Source of the DNA: Pseudomonas sp. B21-015
GTDB taxonomy: Bacteria > Pseudomonadota > Gammaproteobacteria > Pseudomonadales > Pseudomonadaceae
Assembly (NCBI RefSeq): GCF_024749285.1
Contig: NZ_CP087196.1
Location: forward strand, 3,224,001 to 3,288,000
Direction: 5' to 3'
DNA: 64,000 nucleotides
The position numbers and the translations under genes were made by a program. This document shows positions 37,488 through 46,329 of the stretch, one piece after another (position 1 is the first letter of the stretch; each line of letters begins with the position of its first letter). The notes under the pieces are model-generated. The model was given only the letters and a program-made list of their open reading frames with translations, had not been told where the DNA came from and searched no databases.

Positions 37488-39151
37488 GCGCCCTGCTCCG
37501 CCCATTGCACGTAGCAAACGGCAATAGGCATCTGGTGCTCGTGACAAAACTCCAGCCAGCGCAATTGATTGTCTTGCAGGCGATCGCCGGGGCCTTTGAC
37601 TTCGATCATTCGGTAGGTTTTGTGTTGCGGCCAGAACTGGATCAGGTCCGGCATGCCGGCGCGGTTGGCCTTGATGTCGAGCAGCAGTCGATTGAACCAG
37701 TGCTTGAGGTGTTCGGCGGGTAGACAGTCGAGCGCCTGCTCCAGCAGTTCCTCGCTCAGCACGCCCCAGAATACGAACGGTGACTGCACGCCCCACTTGG
37801 CGTTGTATCGCTCGCGGATGGTCTGGGCGTAACGCCCGTCATCAAGTTCATCGAGGCAGGCCTGGAACAGATCCGCGCGCCGCGCATGGAAATCTTCGTT
37901 GTGCAGGTCCACGGGCCCGCGCTGGAACGGGTGGAAAAACGCCCCCGGCAACGGGGCGAAGATCGCCGGCCAGCACAGCAGCCCGAACAGCGAGTTGATC
38001 AGGCTGTTCTCGACGTAATGCACCGGCGCCGACTCGTCCGCCAGGTGCGCTTGAACGTAATACTCCACCGACAACGCCGGATCGTGCCGGGGCAATTGTA
38101 AGTCCAGACGCTGCATGGCCCGCGGGGCTGGCCGCTTGATCGGCGGCCCGCCCAGTTTGCGCCGCAGTCTGGGCAGCACACGCAATAAATGCTGATGCTC
38201 GGTGGCGCTTTCCGGGGCTTGCTCGGCGTGTGCGGCCAAATCCATGGCCAGTTGAAATTCACCACAGCGCTCCAGCACGCGAATCAGCCGCAGACGCGCG
38301 CCGGGGTAGGCGCAATCGCGGTAGAGGCCCAGGGCGGTGGAAAAATCCGCGAGGCGTTCGCAGTGCTGAGCGATCTGGAACAGCAGCTTGCCCCGACGTC
38401 TTTGCAGCCAGGGATTGGCGAGTTCCAGTCCGTTGATCTGCTCGACGATCGCCGCCACGTCCTCACCGGCCTCGAAACGCTGCTGACAGCTGTGCAGGAA
38501 CAGGCACGCGTCGACGTCCTCGCGACTGCGCAAGCCTCGGGATTCGGCGCAAAACTCGACTTTCTCGTAGGTGTAGATGCCAAGGTCGGCCAGAACGAAC
38601 TCCGACCAGTCCTGGTAAAGGTTGCCGAAGAACATCAGGCGCAGGCGGTCGCACAGGCCCATGATGGTCAGGCTGAATAATCGGTCATCCAGTGCCGGGC
38701 ACCACTGGGCAAAACGTTGCGCTTGGCGAAACTGCTCGCTCAGGGCCGGCAGCCAATCGCTCTTCTTGCCTTTCGGTTGATCGATGGCTGCGCCAAAACA
38801 CTGGAGAATCTCGGCCTTGAGCAGCACTTCGAACACCTCCTCGATGGGCAATGGCAACTGATCATCGATCCAGCCCAATGCCAGCAGCGGCGCCGCGGCG
38901 CTGGCGATGTCGCCGATCTCGACGTAACTCAGTTTGCCGGCCCTGAAATGCACGCCCTTGCGCATCACCATTCTGACCAGCAAGGCCCGGGGCTCGCGGG
39001 GCAGCCGATTGAAGTCGCGGATGAAGTCCTGTTCTTCGATGCTGAGTACATCGGCATAACGATGCTCAAGCCAATCAAGCACTTGCATGAAGTTGTTCAA
39101 GTAATAGAACGGGTCGTCGAGAGGATTTACAATCACGGGCAAAAGGGCCAT
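37484..39151 (-). CDS. VRR-NUC domain nuclease, FAN1-like
   Basis: A 555-residue protein. The C-terminal VRR-NUC domain shows GMPDLIQFWPQ, MIEVKGPGDRLQDNQLRWLEFCHEH, the acid-x-lysine catalytic block of FAN1 (EVKGPGDxLxxxQ). The N-terminal part has the helical DNA-binding repeats (NNFMQVLDWLEHRYADVLSIEEQDFIRDFNRLPREPRALLVRMVMRKGVHFRAGKLSYVEIG) of the SAP/winged-helix type seen in bacterial FAN1. FAN1 is a 5' flap endonuclease and 5'-3' exonuclease that unhooks interstrand crosslinks. Stop and start of the helicase gene overlap by four bases, so both are translated together. Confidence 0.9.
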   Translation of the reverse strand: MALLPVIVNPLDDPFYYLNNFMQVLDWLEHRYADVLSIEEQDFIRDFNRLPREPRALLVRMVMRKGVHFRAGKLSYVEIGDIASAAAPLLALGWIDDQLPLPIEEVFEVLLKAEILQCFGAAIDQPKGKKSDWLPALSEQFRQAQRFAQWCPALDDRLFSLTIMGLCDRLRLMFFGNLYQDWSEFVLADLGIYTYEKVEFCAESRGLRSREDVDACLFLHSCQQRFEAGEDVAAIVEQINGLELANPWLQRRRGKLLFQIAQHCERLADFSTALGLYRDCAYPGARLRLIRVLERCGEFQLAMDLAAHAEQAPESATEHQHLLRVLPRLRRKLGGPPIKRPAPRAMQRLDLQLPRHDPALSVEYYVQAHLADESAPVHYVENSLINSLFGLLCWPAIFAPLPGAFFHPFQRGPVDLHNEDFHARRADLFQACLDELDDGRYAQTIRERYNAKWGVQSPFVFWGVLSEELLEQALDCLPAEHLKHWFNRLLLDIKANRAGMPDLIQFWPQHKTYRMIEVKGPGDRLQDNQLRWLEFCHEHQMPIAVCYVQWAEQGA

Positions 39152-39359
39152 GGCTAGCGAACACTGGTTATGCGTACAGATACCAGCTATGCCCCACCCG
39201 GTGCAAACGGAAAAGGATCAGTGGCGACGCTATTCGGCAATTTTCGGGTGACCATCGAACTTTCTGCCATTCCATCGCACCAACCGCGTTAGAAGCACAG
39301 TGACGATTGACCTCAAGCGAGGCGTTCGCGCTGTTTTTATTGAGTGATGTGAGGTGTGT

Positions 39360-39584
39360 ATGAATTTCAAGACTCTGGGTTTGCCCCTGGCGGCAGCGGC
39401 CTTTTTGGCCCTGGCCGGTTGCTCGACGCCAACGGTCGTGACCCTGCAGAACGGCACCCAGTATTTGACCAAGGACATGCCGAACACCAAGGGCAAGGAC
39501 GGTTTCTTCGAGTTTGAAGATATTTCCGGAGCGAAGGTGAAAGTCCGCGCCGATGACGTGGCCACGGTTCGCAAGGAGGACTGA
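39360..39584 (+). CDS. YgdI/YgdR-type small lipoprotein
   Basis: A 74-residue lipoprotein from the ATG at 39360 with a lipobox (LAAAAFLALAGC) and a DUF903-like body: TPTVVTLQNGTQYLTKDMPNTKG, DGFFEFEDISGAKVKVRADDVATVRK. This is the small SH3-like beta-barrel family of YgdI/YgdR, surface or outer-membrane attached, of unknown role. Upstream GAGGTGTGT is a weak ribosome site. Convergent with the lipase gene. Confidence 0.85.
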   Translation: MNFKTLGLPLAAAAFLALAGCSTPTVVTLQNGTQYLTKDMPNTKGKDGFFEFEDISGAKVKVRADDVATVRKED

Positions 39585-39632
39585 TCCTCTGAGCGGGCTA
39601 CCCATCATGCCGGTAAGTTAAAACGCAGAACC

Positions 39633-39767
39633 TGTGGGAGCGGGGCTTGCCCGCGAAGAACGATGACGCGTAATACCTGAAAAACCGCGGTGCTTTTTTC
39701 GCGGGCAAGCCTGTTGTGGTCCAGTTTTTTTGGACCGTCCTGTAGGAGCCAGGCTTGCTCGCGAAGA
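39633..39767. repeat. Three REP sequences and a small hairpin
   Basis: REP units start at 39633 (TGTGGGAGCGGGGCTTGCCC), at about 39698 in inverted orientation (TTCGCGGGCAAGCC) and at 39741 (TGTAGGAGCCAGGCTTGCTC). Between the last two is a hairpin GGTCC-(T-rich loop)-GGACC at 39718-39736. This fills the gap between the convergent lipoprotein and lipase genes and may also stop transcription. Confidence 0.75.
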
Positions 39768-39792
39768 GGCCCTTACCGGCGCCGCATCACCC

Positions 39793-41646
39793 TCAGGCGA
39801 TCACAACCCCACTTCCGGACAAACTGTCCAGCCCAACCCCCACCAGGGTCACCGAATCACTGCCAAACGTCAGCAACGTATCCTGCCCCACCGCCGTGGC
39901 ATGGGCCCGGTAGTCGTCGTTCGGCGCAACGCCCTGAACCCCGAGGAACACCAGTTTGTCGTTGGCTTGATAGCCCACCACCCGGTCCTGGCCAAACGCG
40001 CCGCTGAACAGGAACGTATCGACTCCGCCGCCCGACTCCATCAGGTCATTACCCGCGCCGCCGACAAACACGTCGTTGCCGGTGCTGCCGAGCAAATGGT
40101 CGTTGCCATCGAGGCCAAACAGCCAGTCGCCCGTTGCGTGGGCCTTGAGGGTGTCGGCTCCGGTGGTGCCCTTCACGCTTGAGGCGTACTGGGTCAGGTT
40201 GCTACCGACGGAGAGGCCATTGGCGGTGACGCTGTGGGTCACGTCATCCTTGAACACGCCCCAGAGAAACCCCGGCTCCTTGGTGACGATGCTGCCGATG
40301 TCACGGGTGATGCTGATGCCGCCATTGGCATCGCGCACGTACAGGTTGCCGGCACCGTCATTGGCAAAGACGAAGTTCTTCACCGACTGCTGCAGGTCCA
40401 GCACGTTGCTGCCCTTGCCGCCCAACAGGATGTTGTAGCCACCGCCATCCCTGAAGGTGTCGTTACCGTCGCGACCTTCCAGGTAGTCGTTGCCTTTGCC
40501 GCCCTGGATCAGATCACTGCCGTCGCTGCCGATGATGAACGTGCTGCCTTTGTGGGTTTCGGCGTTGCGGTTCAAGTCCTGGACCCAGGTGTTGCTGCGC
40601 GCCGGGTCCGAGAGGTTGGCGACGATGATCGTCGAATCCTTGCTGGTCAGGTCGTAGAACGTCGACTCCAGCACCCGGGTCATGCCGTCGCCGTAACCGG
40701 TGGGCAAGTGCGAGATCCAGGTGGGAATGTTGAGGATGGAATACGGCAGCACGTTCCACGCCGTCGAGGCGTAGTGGTCGTTGAAGCTGACGATGTTATC
40801 GGTCGTCGAATCCTTGGCGGCATCGTGCACGCCTACCGAGGACAGGTTGAACGACGAGCCATCGAGGGCACGGAACACCGGGTCGTTTTCATAACCGATG
40901 TTCAGCACTTTGTCGTTGCTGCTTTGGGTCGGCGAGGCGTAGGCGATGTAGTTGGAATCCTGGTAGAACCCTGACCATTTGTTGCTGCTCAAGTCCGCCA
41001 GGCTGTTGACCGCCAACCCGCCGAGGCTGTGGCCGCTGACCAGCACGTCCTTGCCCGACAGCCCATTGGCCTGGGCAAATGCCGCGACGTTGCCGAGCAA
41101 ATTGCCGAAGGCCTCGCCCACGTAGTTTTTCGCGTAATCCTTGGGCCCCAATGCCGCCAGCAAATCGTTGATCACATCACCGATGGAGTCGCCGATCTGG
41201 ATTTCTCGCGGGCCGCTGGTGCCGCGAAAGGCGATGCCGATTTCGGTGAGATGGCCCTGGGCGTCGTACTTGCCAAGGATCTCTACTTGAGCGCTGGTGT
41301 AACCGTCCTTCTCGCCGAAGAAGGTTCCGCGAGCGTCGGTCTTGCCGTCATAGCCCAGTTGCGCGGCGGTGATCGGCGTCCAGCCGGCTTTTTGCACGGC
41401 GTCGAGTGCGGCCTTTTCCGAATCGGGGTTCCAGGGAATGCCGGGGATGACCCCCTGGGAATCGGTGCCACCAATCAGCGCGGTGACCAGTGTTGCCGGC
41501 AAGCCCAGGCCGAAACCGTTTTGCTGGTAACCGGTGGCGAAACCGTTGTCGAGGTTGTGATAGGAATACAGCGTGATCGCCATGGCGTCGCTGAACAACG
41601 CCTTGGAGTCTGCTGTATCAAAGTTTTTGTAGTCATACACACCCAT
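39793..41646 (-). CDS. pueA: Family I.3 lipase / polyurethanase, RTX type, 617 aa
   Basis: From the ATG at 41646 the product has 617 residues, the size known for PueA of related pseudomonads. No signal peptide: it starts MGVYDYKNFD, as in family I.3 lipases, and is exported by the AprDEF channel through its C-terminal signal. Ser207 in the elbow VLVSGHSLGG is the nucleophile. Around residues 360-400 there are GGxGxDxLx-type Ca-binding repeats (GSDGSDLIQGGKGNDYLEGRDGNDTF), and again at about 515-560 (GLDGNDHLLGSTGNDVFVGGAGNDLM). It is a secreted, calcium-dependent lipase that also attacks polyester polyurethane. The longer frame to 41727 is not supported. Last gene of the exoenzyme cluster. 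Confidence 0.92.
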   Translation of the reverse strand: MGVYDYKNFDTADSKALFSDAMAITLYSYHNLDNGFATGYQQNGFGLGLPATLVTALIGGTDSQGVIPGIPWNPDSEKAALDAVQKAGWTPITAAQLGYDGKTDARGTFFGEKDGYTSAQVEILGKYDAQGHLTEIGIAFRGTSGPREIQIGDSIGDVINDLLAALGPKDYAKNYVGEAFGNLLGNVAAFAQANGLSGKDVLVSGHSLGGLAVNSLADLSSNKWSGFYQDSNYIAYASPTQSSNDKVLNIGYENDPVFRALDGSSFNLSSVGVHDAAKDSTTDNIVSFNDHYASTAWNVLPYSILNIPTWISHLPTGYGDGMTRVLESTFYDLTSKDSTIIVANLSDPARSNTWVQDLNRNAETHKGSTFIIGSDGSDLIQGGKGNDYLEGRDGNDTFRDGGGYNILLGGKGSNVLDLQQSVKNFVFANDGAGNLYVRDANGGISITRDIGSIVTKEPGFLWGVFKDDVTHSVTANGLSVGSNLTQYASSVKGTTGADTLKAHATGDWLFGLDGNDHLLGSTGNDVFVGGAGNDLMESGGGVDTFLFSGAFGQDRVVGYQANDKLVFLGVQGVAPNDDYRAHATAVGQDTLLTFGSDSVTLVGVGLDSLSGSGVVIA

Positions 41647-41743
41647 TGGTATTGCCTCTCTCTTTGTTGGAATTGTCAGAGATAGCTCACAACCAGGACG
41701 CCTCACTGACGAGACGCCCCGGAGCATTCAGTGCATGCAGCCT

Positions 41744-43444
41744 TTACGCAAACGTAATTCCCGAAGCCGAAAGATTATCCAGACCTACGCCCACCAGCGT
41801 TACGGCGTAATCGCCAATCTTGAGCACAGTGTCATTGCCGGCCTGGGTCGCATGCTGGGTGTAGTCATAACCCTGCCCCGCGCCCTGGACGCCCATGAAC
41901 ACCAGTTTGTCGCTGCCCTGGTAGCCATTGATCGCGTCGAAGCCGAAGGCGCCGCTGAACAGGAAGGTGTTGTTGTCGCCGCCCGAGGCATGCATCACGT
42001 CATTGCCCGCGCCACCGACGAAGGTCACATGGCTTTTGTCGCTGCGCAGCAGATCGTCGCCGGCGTTGCCGAACAGCCAGTCACCGTCGACGCTGGCCGC
42101 CAGCGTATTGCCATAGGCGTCGCCGTTGAGCGAATGGTTGTAGTGCGTCAGTTCGCTGCCATTGAGCAAGCCATTGGCGGTGACGTTGTAGGTGATGTCT
42201 TTGCTGCCCCACCACGAACCCGACTCCTTGCTCACCAGCGCGCCGATGTCGCGGGTGATGCTGATGCCGCCGTAGGCGTCACGCACATACAGCGTGCCAT
42301 CGCCGTCATTGGCAAAACTGAAGTTCTGCAGCGGTTTTTGCAGCTCGAAGGTGTTGCTGCCCTTGCCACCCAGCAGCAGGTTGTAGCCGCCGTCATCGCG
42401 GAAGCGGTCGTTACCATCACGACCTTCGATGAAGTCATTGCCCACGCCGCCCTTGAGCAAGTCATTGCTGTCGGTGCCGATGATGAACGTGCTGCCGGTG
42501 TGCGGCTCACCGCTGCGGCCCAGGTCTTCGACCCAAGTGGTGCCTCGGGACGATTCCGACAGATTGGAAACGATCAGCGTCGAGTCCTTGTCGGTGAGGT
42601 CATAGAAGCGCGAGTCGATCACCCGGTTCAAGCCGTCGGCATAGCCCAACGAACCGTGGGCCGACCAGTTCAGCGGATTGAGAATGCTGAACGGCACCAG
42701 GTTCTGCGCGGTGGAGGCGTATTGGTCATTGAAGTTGACGATGTTGTTGGTCGCCGAATCCTGGTGACCGTCGTGCTTGCCCAGCGAGCCACTGCTGAAG
42801 GTGGTGCCGTCGAGCACGCGAAACACCGGGTCGTTTTCGTAGCCGATGTTCAGCACGTTGTTGCCGGTGGCGCTTTGGGTCGGCGAGGCGAAGGCAATGT
42901 AGTTGGCGTCCTTGAAGAAGCCGCCCCAGTTATTGCCGCTCAACTCCGCCAGGCTGTTGACGCCCAACCCGCCGAGGCTGTGCCCGCTGACCAGCACGTC
43001 CTTGGCGCTCAGGCCGTGGGCGATGGCAAACGCGGCGACGTTTTTGAGCAAGGTATCGAAGGCGTTTTTCGCGTAGTTCGTCGCGTAATCCGCCGGGCCG
43101 ACTGCGGCCAGCAGGTTGTTTTTCATGTCGCCGAAGGTGTCGCTATACCCCAGGCCGCCGGTGCCACGAAAGGCGATACCGAGGCCGATCAGCTTCCCTG
43201 CCCCGTCGTATTTACCGAGGATTTCGGCTTCAGCGCTGGTGAAGCCGTCCTTCTCGCCATAGAAGGTGCCTTGAGGCCCGACCTTGCCCTGATAGCCCAA
43301 CGCTGCCGCGCCAATCGGTGCCCAAGCGGTTGCCGGCAATGGCTGGCCGGTGGGCGTGTACGCGTAGAGCGTCAGCGCGATCGCGTCGGAGTACAACGCC
43401 TTGCCGGCCTCACTGCCGGCATTTTTATAATCAAACAGTCCCAT
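41744..43444 (-). CDS. pueB: Family I.3 lipase / polyurethanase, RTX type, 566 aa
   Basis: A paralogue of the downstream lipase, 566 residues, close to the PueB size. It starts MGLFDYKNAG and lacks a block of about 50 residues (before the FYGEKDGFTSAEAEILG segment) present in PueA. The nucleophile is Ser156 in VLVSGHSLGG. Ca-binding repeats include GTDSNDLLKGGVGNDFIEGRDGNDRF and the later GNAGDDLLR and GGAGNDVM. The C-terminal end NLSASGITFA is a typical uncleaved type I secretion signal. Secreted with AprX through AprDEF, whose genes lie just upstream on the same strand. Confidence 0.92.
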   Translation of the reverse strand: MGLFDYKNAGSEAGKALYSDAIALTLYAYTPTGQPLPATAWAPIGAAALGYQGKVGPQGTFYGEKDGFTSAEAEILGKYDGAGKLIGLGIAFRGTGGLGYSDTFGDMKNNLLAAVGPADYATNYAKNAFDTLLKNVAAFAIAHGLSAKDVLVSGHSLGGLGVNSLAELSGNNWGGFFKDANYIAFASPTQSATGNNVLNIGYENDPVFRVLDGTTFSSGSLGKHDGHQDSATNNIVNFNDQYASTAQNLVPFSILNPLNWSAHGSLGYADGLNRVIDSRFYDLTDKDSTLIVSNLSESSRGTTWVEDLGRSGEPHTGSTFIIGTDSNDLLKGGVGNDFIEGRDGNDRFRDDGGYNLLLGGKGSNTFELQKPLQNFSFANDGDGTLYVRDAYGGISITRDIGALVSKESGSWWGSKDITYNVTANGLLNGSELTHYNHSLNGDAYGNTLAASVDGDWLFGNAGDDLLRSDKSHVTFVGGAGNDVMHASGGDNNTFLFSGAFGFDAINGYQGSDKLVFMGVQGAGQGYDYTQHATQAGNDTVLKIGDYAVTLVGVGLDNLSASGITFA

Positions 43445-43593
43445 GTGCTTGCTTCCTTTGCGTCAAATCAGAACTGCCAGTCCAGGGTCAGGCTCACACC
43501 GTGGTCCTTTTTCCGGGAGCCGAGCATTAGTTGCGTTGCCAAAATCCCTGTGGCTCGAGGCCTGCCCAATCCTGTCAGTCAAGGTGCGGGACC

Positions 43594-43612
43594 TGTGGGA
43601 GCGGGCTTGCGG
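43594..43612. repeat. Single REP unit at the end of aprF
   Basis: TGTGGGAGCGGGCTTGCGG lies directly next to the aprF stop, in the gap between aprF and pueB. Only half of a usual pair is present. Confidence 0.6.
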
Positions 43613-44977
43613 CTACTGAGTTTTCGGGCCTTGGCCGAACGCCTCATCCACCTTGGCAAGGTCCTGCTCGCTCAAGGTGCCGGCGTAGTAGTGCAATTTG
43701 GTCCAGGCCATCAAATAGTCGTAGCGCGCCTGGGCCAGGTCCCGGCGGGTGGTAAACAGTTGTTGTTCGGCGTTGAGCGCATCGAGGTTGACCCGTTCGC
43801 CGCCCAGAATGCTTTGCTTGGTCGAGACCACCAGCGCTTCGGCCGACGTCAGGGCCTTCTGATAAGCCCGCAACTTGTTGACCCCCGACAGGCAGGCGCT
43901 GAACTGGCGGCGCAACTGGATCAAGGTTTCCCGGGTCTTGCCGTCCAGTTCGTACTCAGCCTGTTCCATGGTGCGGCTGGCCTGCCGGGTCGAGGCCGAG
44001 ACGCCGCCACCGGCGTACAGCGGCATGTTGACTTCGATGCCGATGGTGTTGGTGTCGTAGCGCTGGTTATAGGTGTTACCGCTTTCCGATTCGTTCTGGC
44101 GCATCGAGGCGTAGGCGTTGACTTTCGGCAGGTGCCCGGCGCGGTTGCGCTCGACCTCGTAGCGCGCCACTTCCACCGCCTGACGCTGGGAGGCCAGGTT
44201 CGGGTTGTTGGCCACCGCCATCTCGTGCCAGGTGTCGTAATTGGCCGGTTGCAGGGTGAAGGTCTGGAAGTTCTGGTCCAGTGGCGTCAGGTCGCCAATG
44301 TCGATGGCGGCTACGCCAATCAGGGCGCCCAGTTCCCGCAGAGCTGCATCCTGTTCGTCACGCGCCTCGATTTCCTCGGCGGTCGCCAGTTCGTAACGGG
44401 ACTCGGCTTCGAGGATATCGGTGCGCGTGCCCTCCCCTTGGCGGAACATCTGCTCGTTCTGCTGAAACTGCTGCTCGAAGGCTTTTTTCTTCGCTCGCGC
44501 AATGTCGATCTGGTCCTGAGCGAACAACGCCTTGGTGTAGTTCTCCAGCACCCGAACCAGCAGCTCCTGGCTCTTGCCCCGGAAGTTTTCATCAGCAAAC
44601 AGCGATTGCGCCACGCCTTTGCGATACGCCGCGTAAGCCTCGTAATCGAGCAATGGCTGTTGCAAGGTCAAGGTCGAGCCGTAGCTGCTGTAGTTGCGAT
44701 CTTCACTCTGGCTGTTACCGCGGTCATTCAGTTGCGTGACCTTGGAGGAGTTACGGCCCTTGTTGTAGTTGTAACCCAGCCTCGGTAACAGCCCGGCGCG
44801 GCCGATGGCACGGTTTTCAAGGCCCGCATCGCGCTCCTTGATGGCACCGAGGAACACCGGATCATTGCGTAAGGCTTGCTCGTAAATGTCGAACGGTCCC
44901 ATGGCCATCGCGCTGTTGCACGTCAGCAACCCCAGGGTCGCTGCGAGCAGGGAAAGCTTTTTCATACAACCGAACAT
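43613..44977 (-). CDS. aprF: TolC-family outer-membrane component of the type I secretion system, AprF
   Basis: A 454-residue outer-membrane efflux protein with a signal peptide (MKKLSLLAATLGLLTCNSAMA; a start four codons before is used here because it lies two bases after the aprE stop). It begins MGPFDIYEQALRNDPVFLGAIKERDA, and has the two TolC-type repeats (ESRYELATAEEIEARDEQDAALRELGAL, AEQQLFTTRRDLAQARYDYLMAWTKLHYYAGTL). It forms the exit duct for the protease and lipases. Confidence 0.93.
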   Translation of the reverse strand: MFGCMKKLSLLAATLGLLTCNSAMAMGPFDIYEQALRNDPVFLGAIKERDAGLENRAIGRAGLLPRLGYNYNKGRNSSKVTQLNDRGNSQSEDRNYSSYGSTLTLQQPLLDYEAYAAYRKGVAQSLFADENFRGKSQELLVRVLENYTKALFAQDQIDIARAKKKAFEQQFQQNEQMFRQGEGTRTDILEAESRYELATAEEIEARDEQDAALRELGALIGVAAIDIGDLTPLDQNFQTFTLQPANYDTWHEMAVANNPNLASQRQAVEVARYEVERNRAGHLPKVNAYASMRQNESESGNTYNQRYDTNTIGIEVNMPLYAGGGVSASTRQASRTMEQAEYELDGKTRETLIQLRRQFSACLSGVNKLRAYQKALTSAEALVVSTKQSILGGERVNLDALNAEQQLFTTRRDLAQARYDYLMAWTKLHYYAGTLSEQDLAKVDEAFGQGPKTQ

Positions 44978-44979
44978 CC

Positions 44980-46329
44980 TTATTCCTCGGTCAACGCGGA
45001 GCCTGCCCGGTCGAGCAGCGGTTTGAACAAATAGTTGAGGAGTGAACGTTCACCGGTGCGCACGAACATCTCTGCCGGCATGCCGGGTTTGATCACCAGG
45101 CCGTTGAGTTTTTCCATGGCCTGATCGCTGACGCTGCTGCGCAGCACGTAATACGGCGCACCGGTTTTCTCATCGACCATCTGGTCGGCGGAGATCAGGC
45201 TGACTTCACCCGGCACTCGCGGGGTGCGGCTCTGGTTGAACGCGGTGAACAGGATGTCCACCGGCAAGTGCGTGCCGACTTTGTCGATCAGGTTGATCGG
45301 CAAATGCCCTTCCACCTCAAGACTCGTGCCTTGCGGGACGATCTCCAGCAGGGTGTCGCCCTGGCGCACCACCGCGCCTTCGGTGTGAACCCCAAGGTTG
45401 ACGGCGATGCCGTCGGCGGTGGCGATGATTTCGCTGTGTTGCAGGTCGAAGCCGGCGGAAGTCAGTTGCTCTTCCAGGGTCACGCTTTTGAGCTGCGCGT
45501 CGGCCAGTTGGCTGCGCACTTCCTTCTGGTATTCCTCGCTGTGCTGTTGCAGCTTCAGCCGGGATTCGAGGATGCCCTGCTCCACCCGACCGCTTTCGCC
45601 GGTGTTCTCGGCCAGCTGTTGCTGCACTTGCGACAGCTGACGCTGGTATTCCATCAAGCGGTTGCGCGGGATGTAGCCGTTGTCTGCCAAGGGCTGAAGA
45701 TTGCTCAACTGTTGTTGCAGGGAACTGGCCTGGGCCGTCAGGTCGGTGCGCGCGCGGCGCATGCCGGCCAGTTGCGCGCCGGCACCTTCGATGTTCGCGC
45801 GCAGGGCGGCTTGCTCACGGAAAAAGGCTTCGCGACGGCTGCTGAACAATTGCCGTTGGCCTTCAAGCACCAGGGCCAGGCGCGGATCAGGATCGTTGCT
45901 CAGTTCGGCGGGGAAATTCACCTGCTTGAGGTTGTCCCGTTCACTCTGCCAGCGCGCCAGGCTGGCCCACGCCATGCGGTATTGCGCTTGCAGCGATTGC
46001 ACGTCGGCGGCGACCTGGGTCTGGTCGAGGCGGAACAGCGGCTGGCCCTGCTTCACCACTTGCCCTTCGCGCACCAGAATCTGGCTGATCACGCCGCTGC
46101 TCATCGATTGCACGGCTTTGCGCTTACCCGAAACGACCACGGTGCCCTGCACCGGAATGCCTTGATCGAGCGGCGCCAGGCTCGCCCAGGTGAAAAAACT
46201 GCCGGCGCTGACAATCGCCAGAATCCAGCCCATGCGGGCGAAGAAACGGGCGTCGCGCTCAGGGCGTTCGGCAATGTAATCGTGTTCCATCGTCGCTTCG
46301 CTGTCGTTGTTCATGCGTGCGCTGCTCAT
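44980..46329 (-). CDS. aprE: HlyD-family membrane fusion protein AprE
   Basis: A 449-residue adaptor with one N-terminal membrane helix (FARMGWILAIVSAGSFFTWASLAPL), a lipoyl-like half (GTVVVSGKRKAVQSMSSGVISQILVREGQVVKQGQPLF), a long coiled coil (residues about 105-290) and the C-terminal beta-barrel (HLPINLIDKVGTHLPVDILFTAF, GLVIKPGMPAEMFVRTGERSLLNYLFKPL). The ATG overlaps the aprD stop (ATGA). It bridges AprD and AprF. Confidence 0.94.
   Translation of the reverse strand: MSSARMNNDSEATMEHDYIAERPERDARFFARMGWILAIVSAGSFFTWASLAPLDQGIPVQGTVVVSGKRKAVQSMSSGVISQILVREGQVVKQGQPLFRLDQTQVAADVQSLQAQYRMAWASLARWQSERDNLKQVNFPAELSNDPDPRLALVLEGQRQLFSSRREAFFREQAALRANIEGAGAQLAGMRRARTDLTAQASSLQQQLSNLQPLADNGYIPRNRLMEYQRQLSQVQQQLAENTGESGRVEQGILESRLKLQQHSEEYQKEVRSQLADAQLKSVTLEEQLTSAGFDLQHSEIIATADGIAVNLGVHTEGAVVRQGDTLLEIVPQGTSLEVEGHLPINLIDKVGTHLPVDILFTAFNQSRTPRVPGEVSLISADQMVDEKTGAPYYVLRSSVSDQAMEKLNGLVIKPGMPAEMFVRTGERSLLNYLFKPLLDRAGSALTEE

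Noticed and set aside
41735-44788. 1,017-codon plus-strand frame opposite pueB and aprF
   Set aside because: It runs antisense over two well-supported genes and their gap; its repetitive Val-Ala-Gly texture comes from the complementary RTX and TolC codons.
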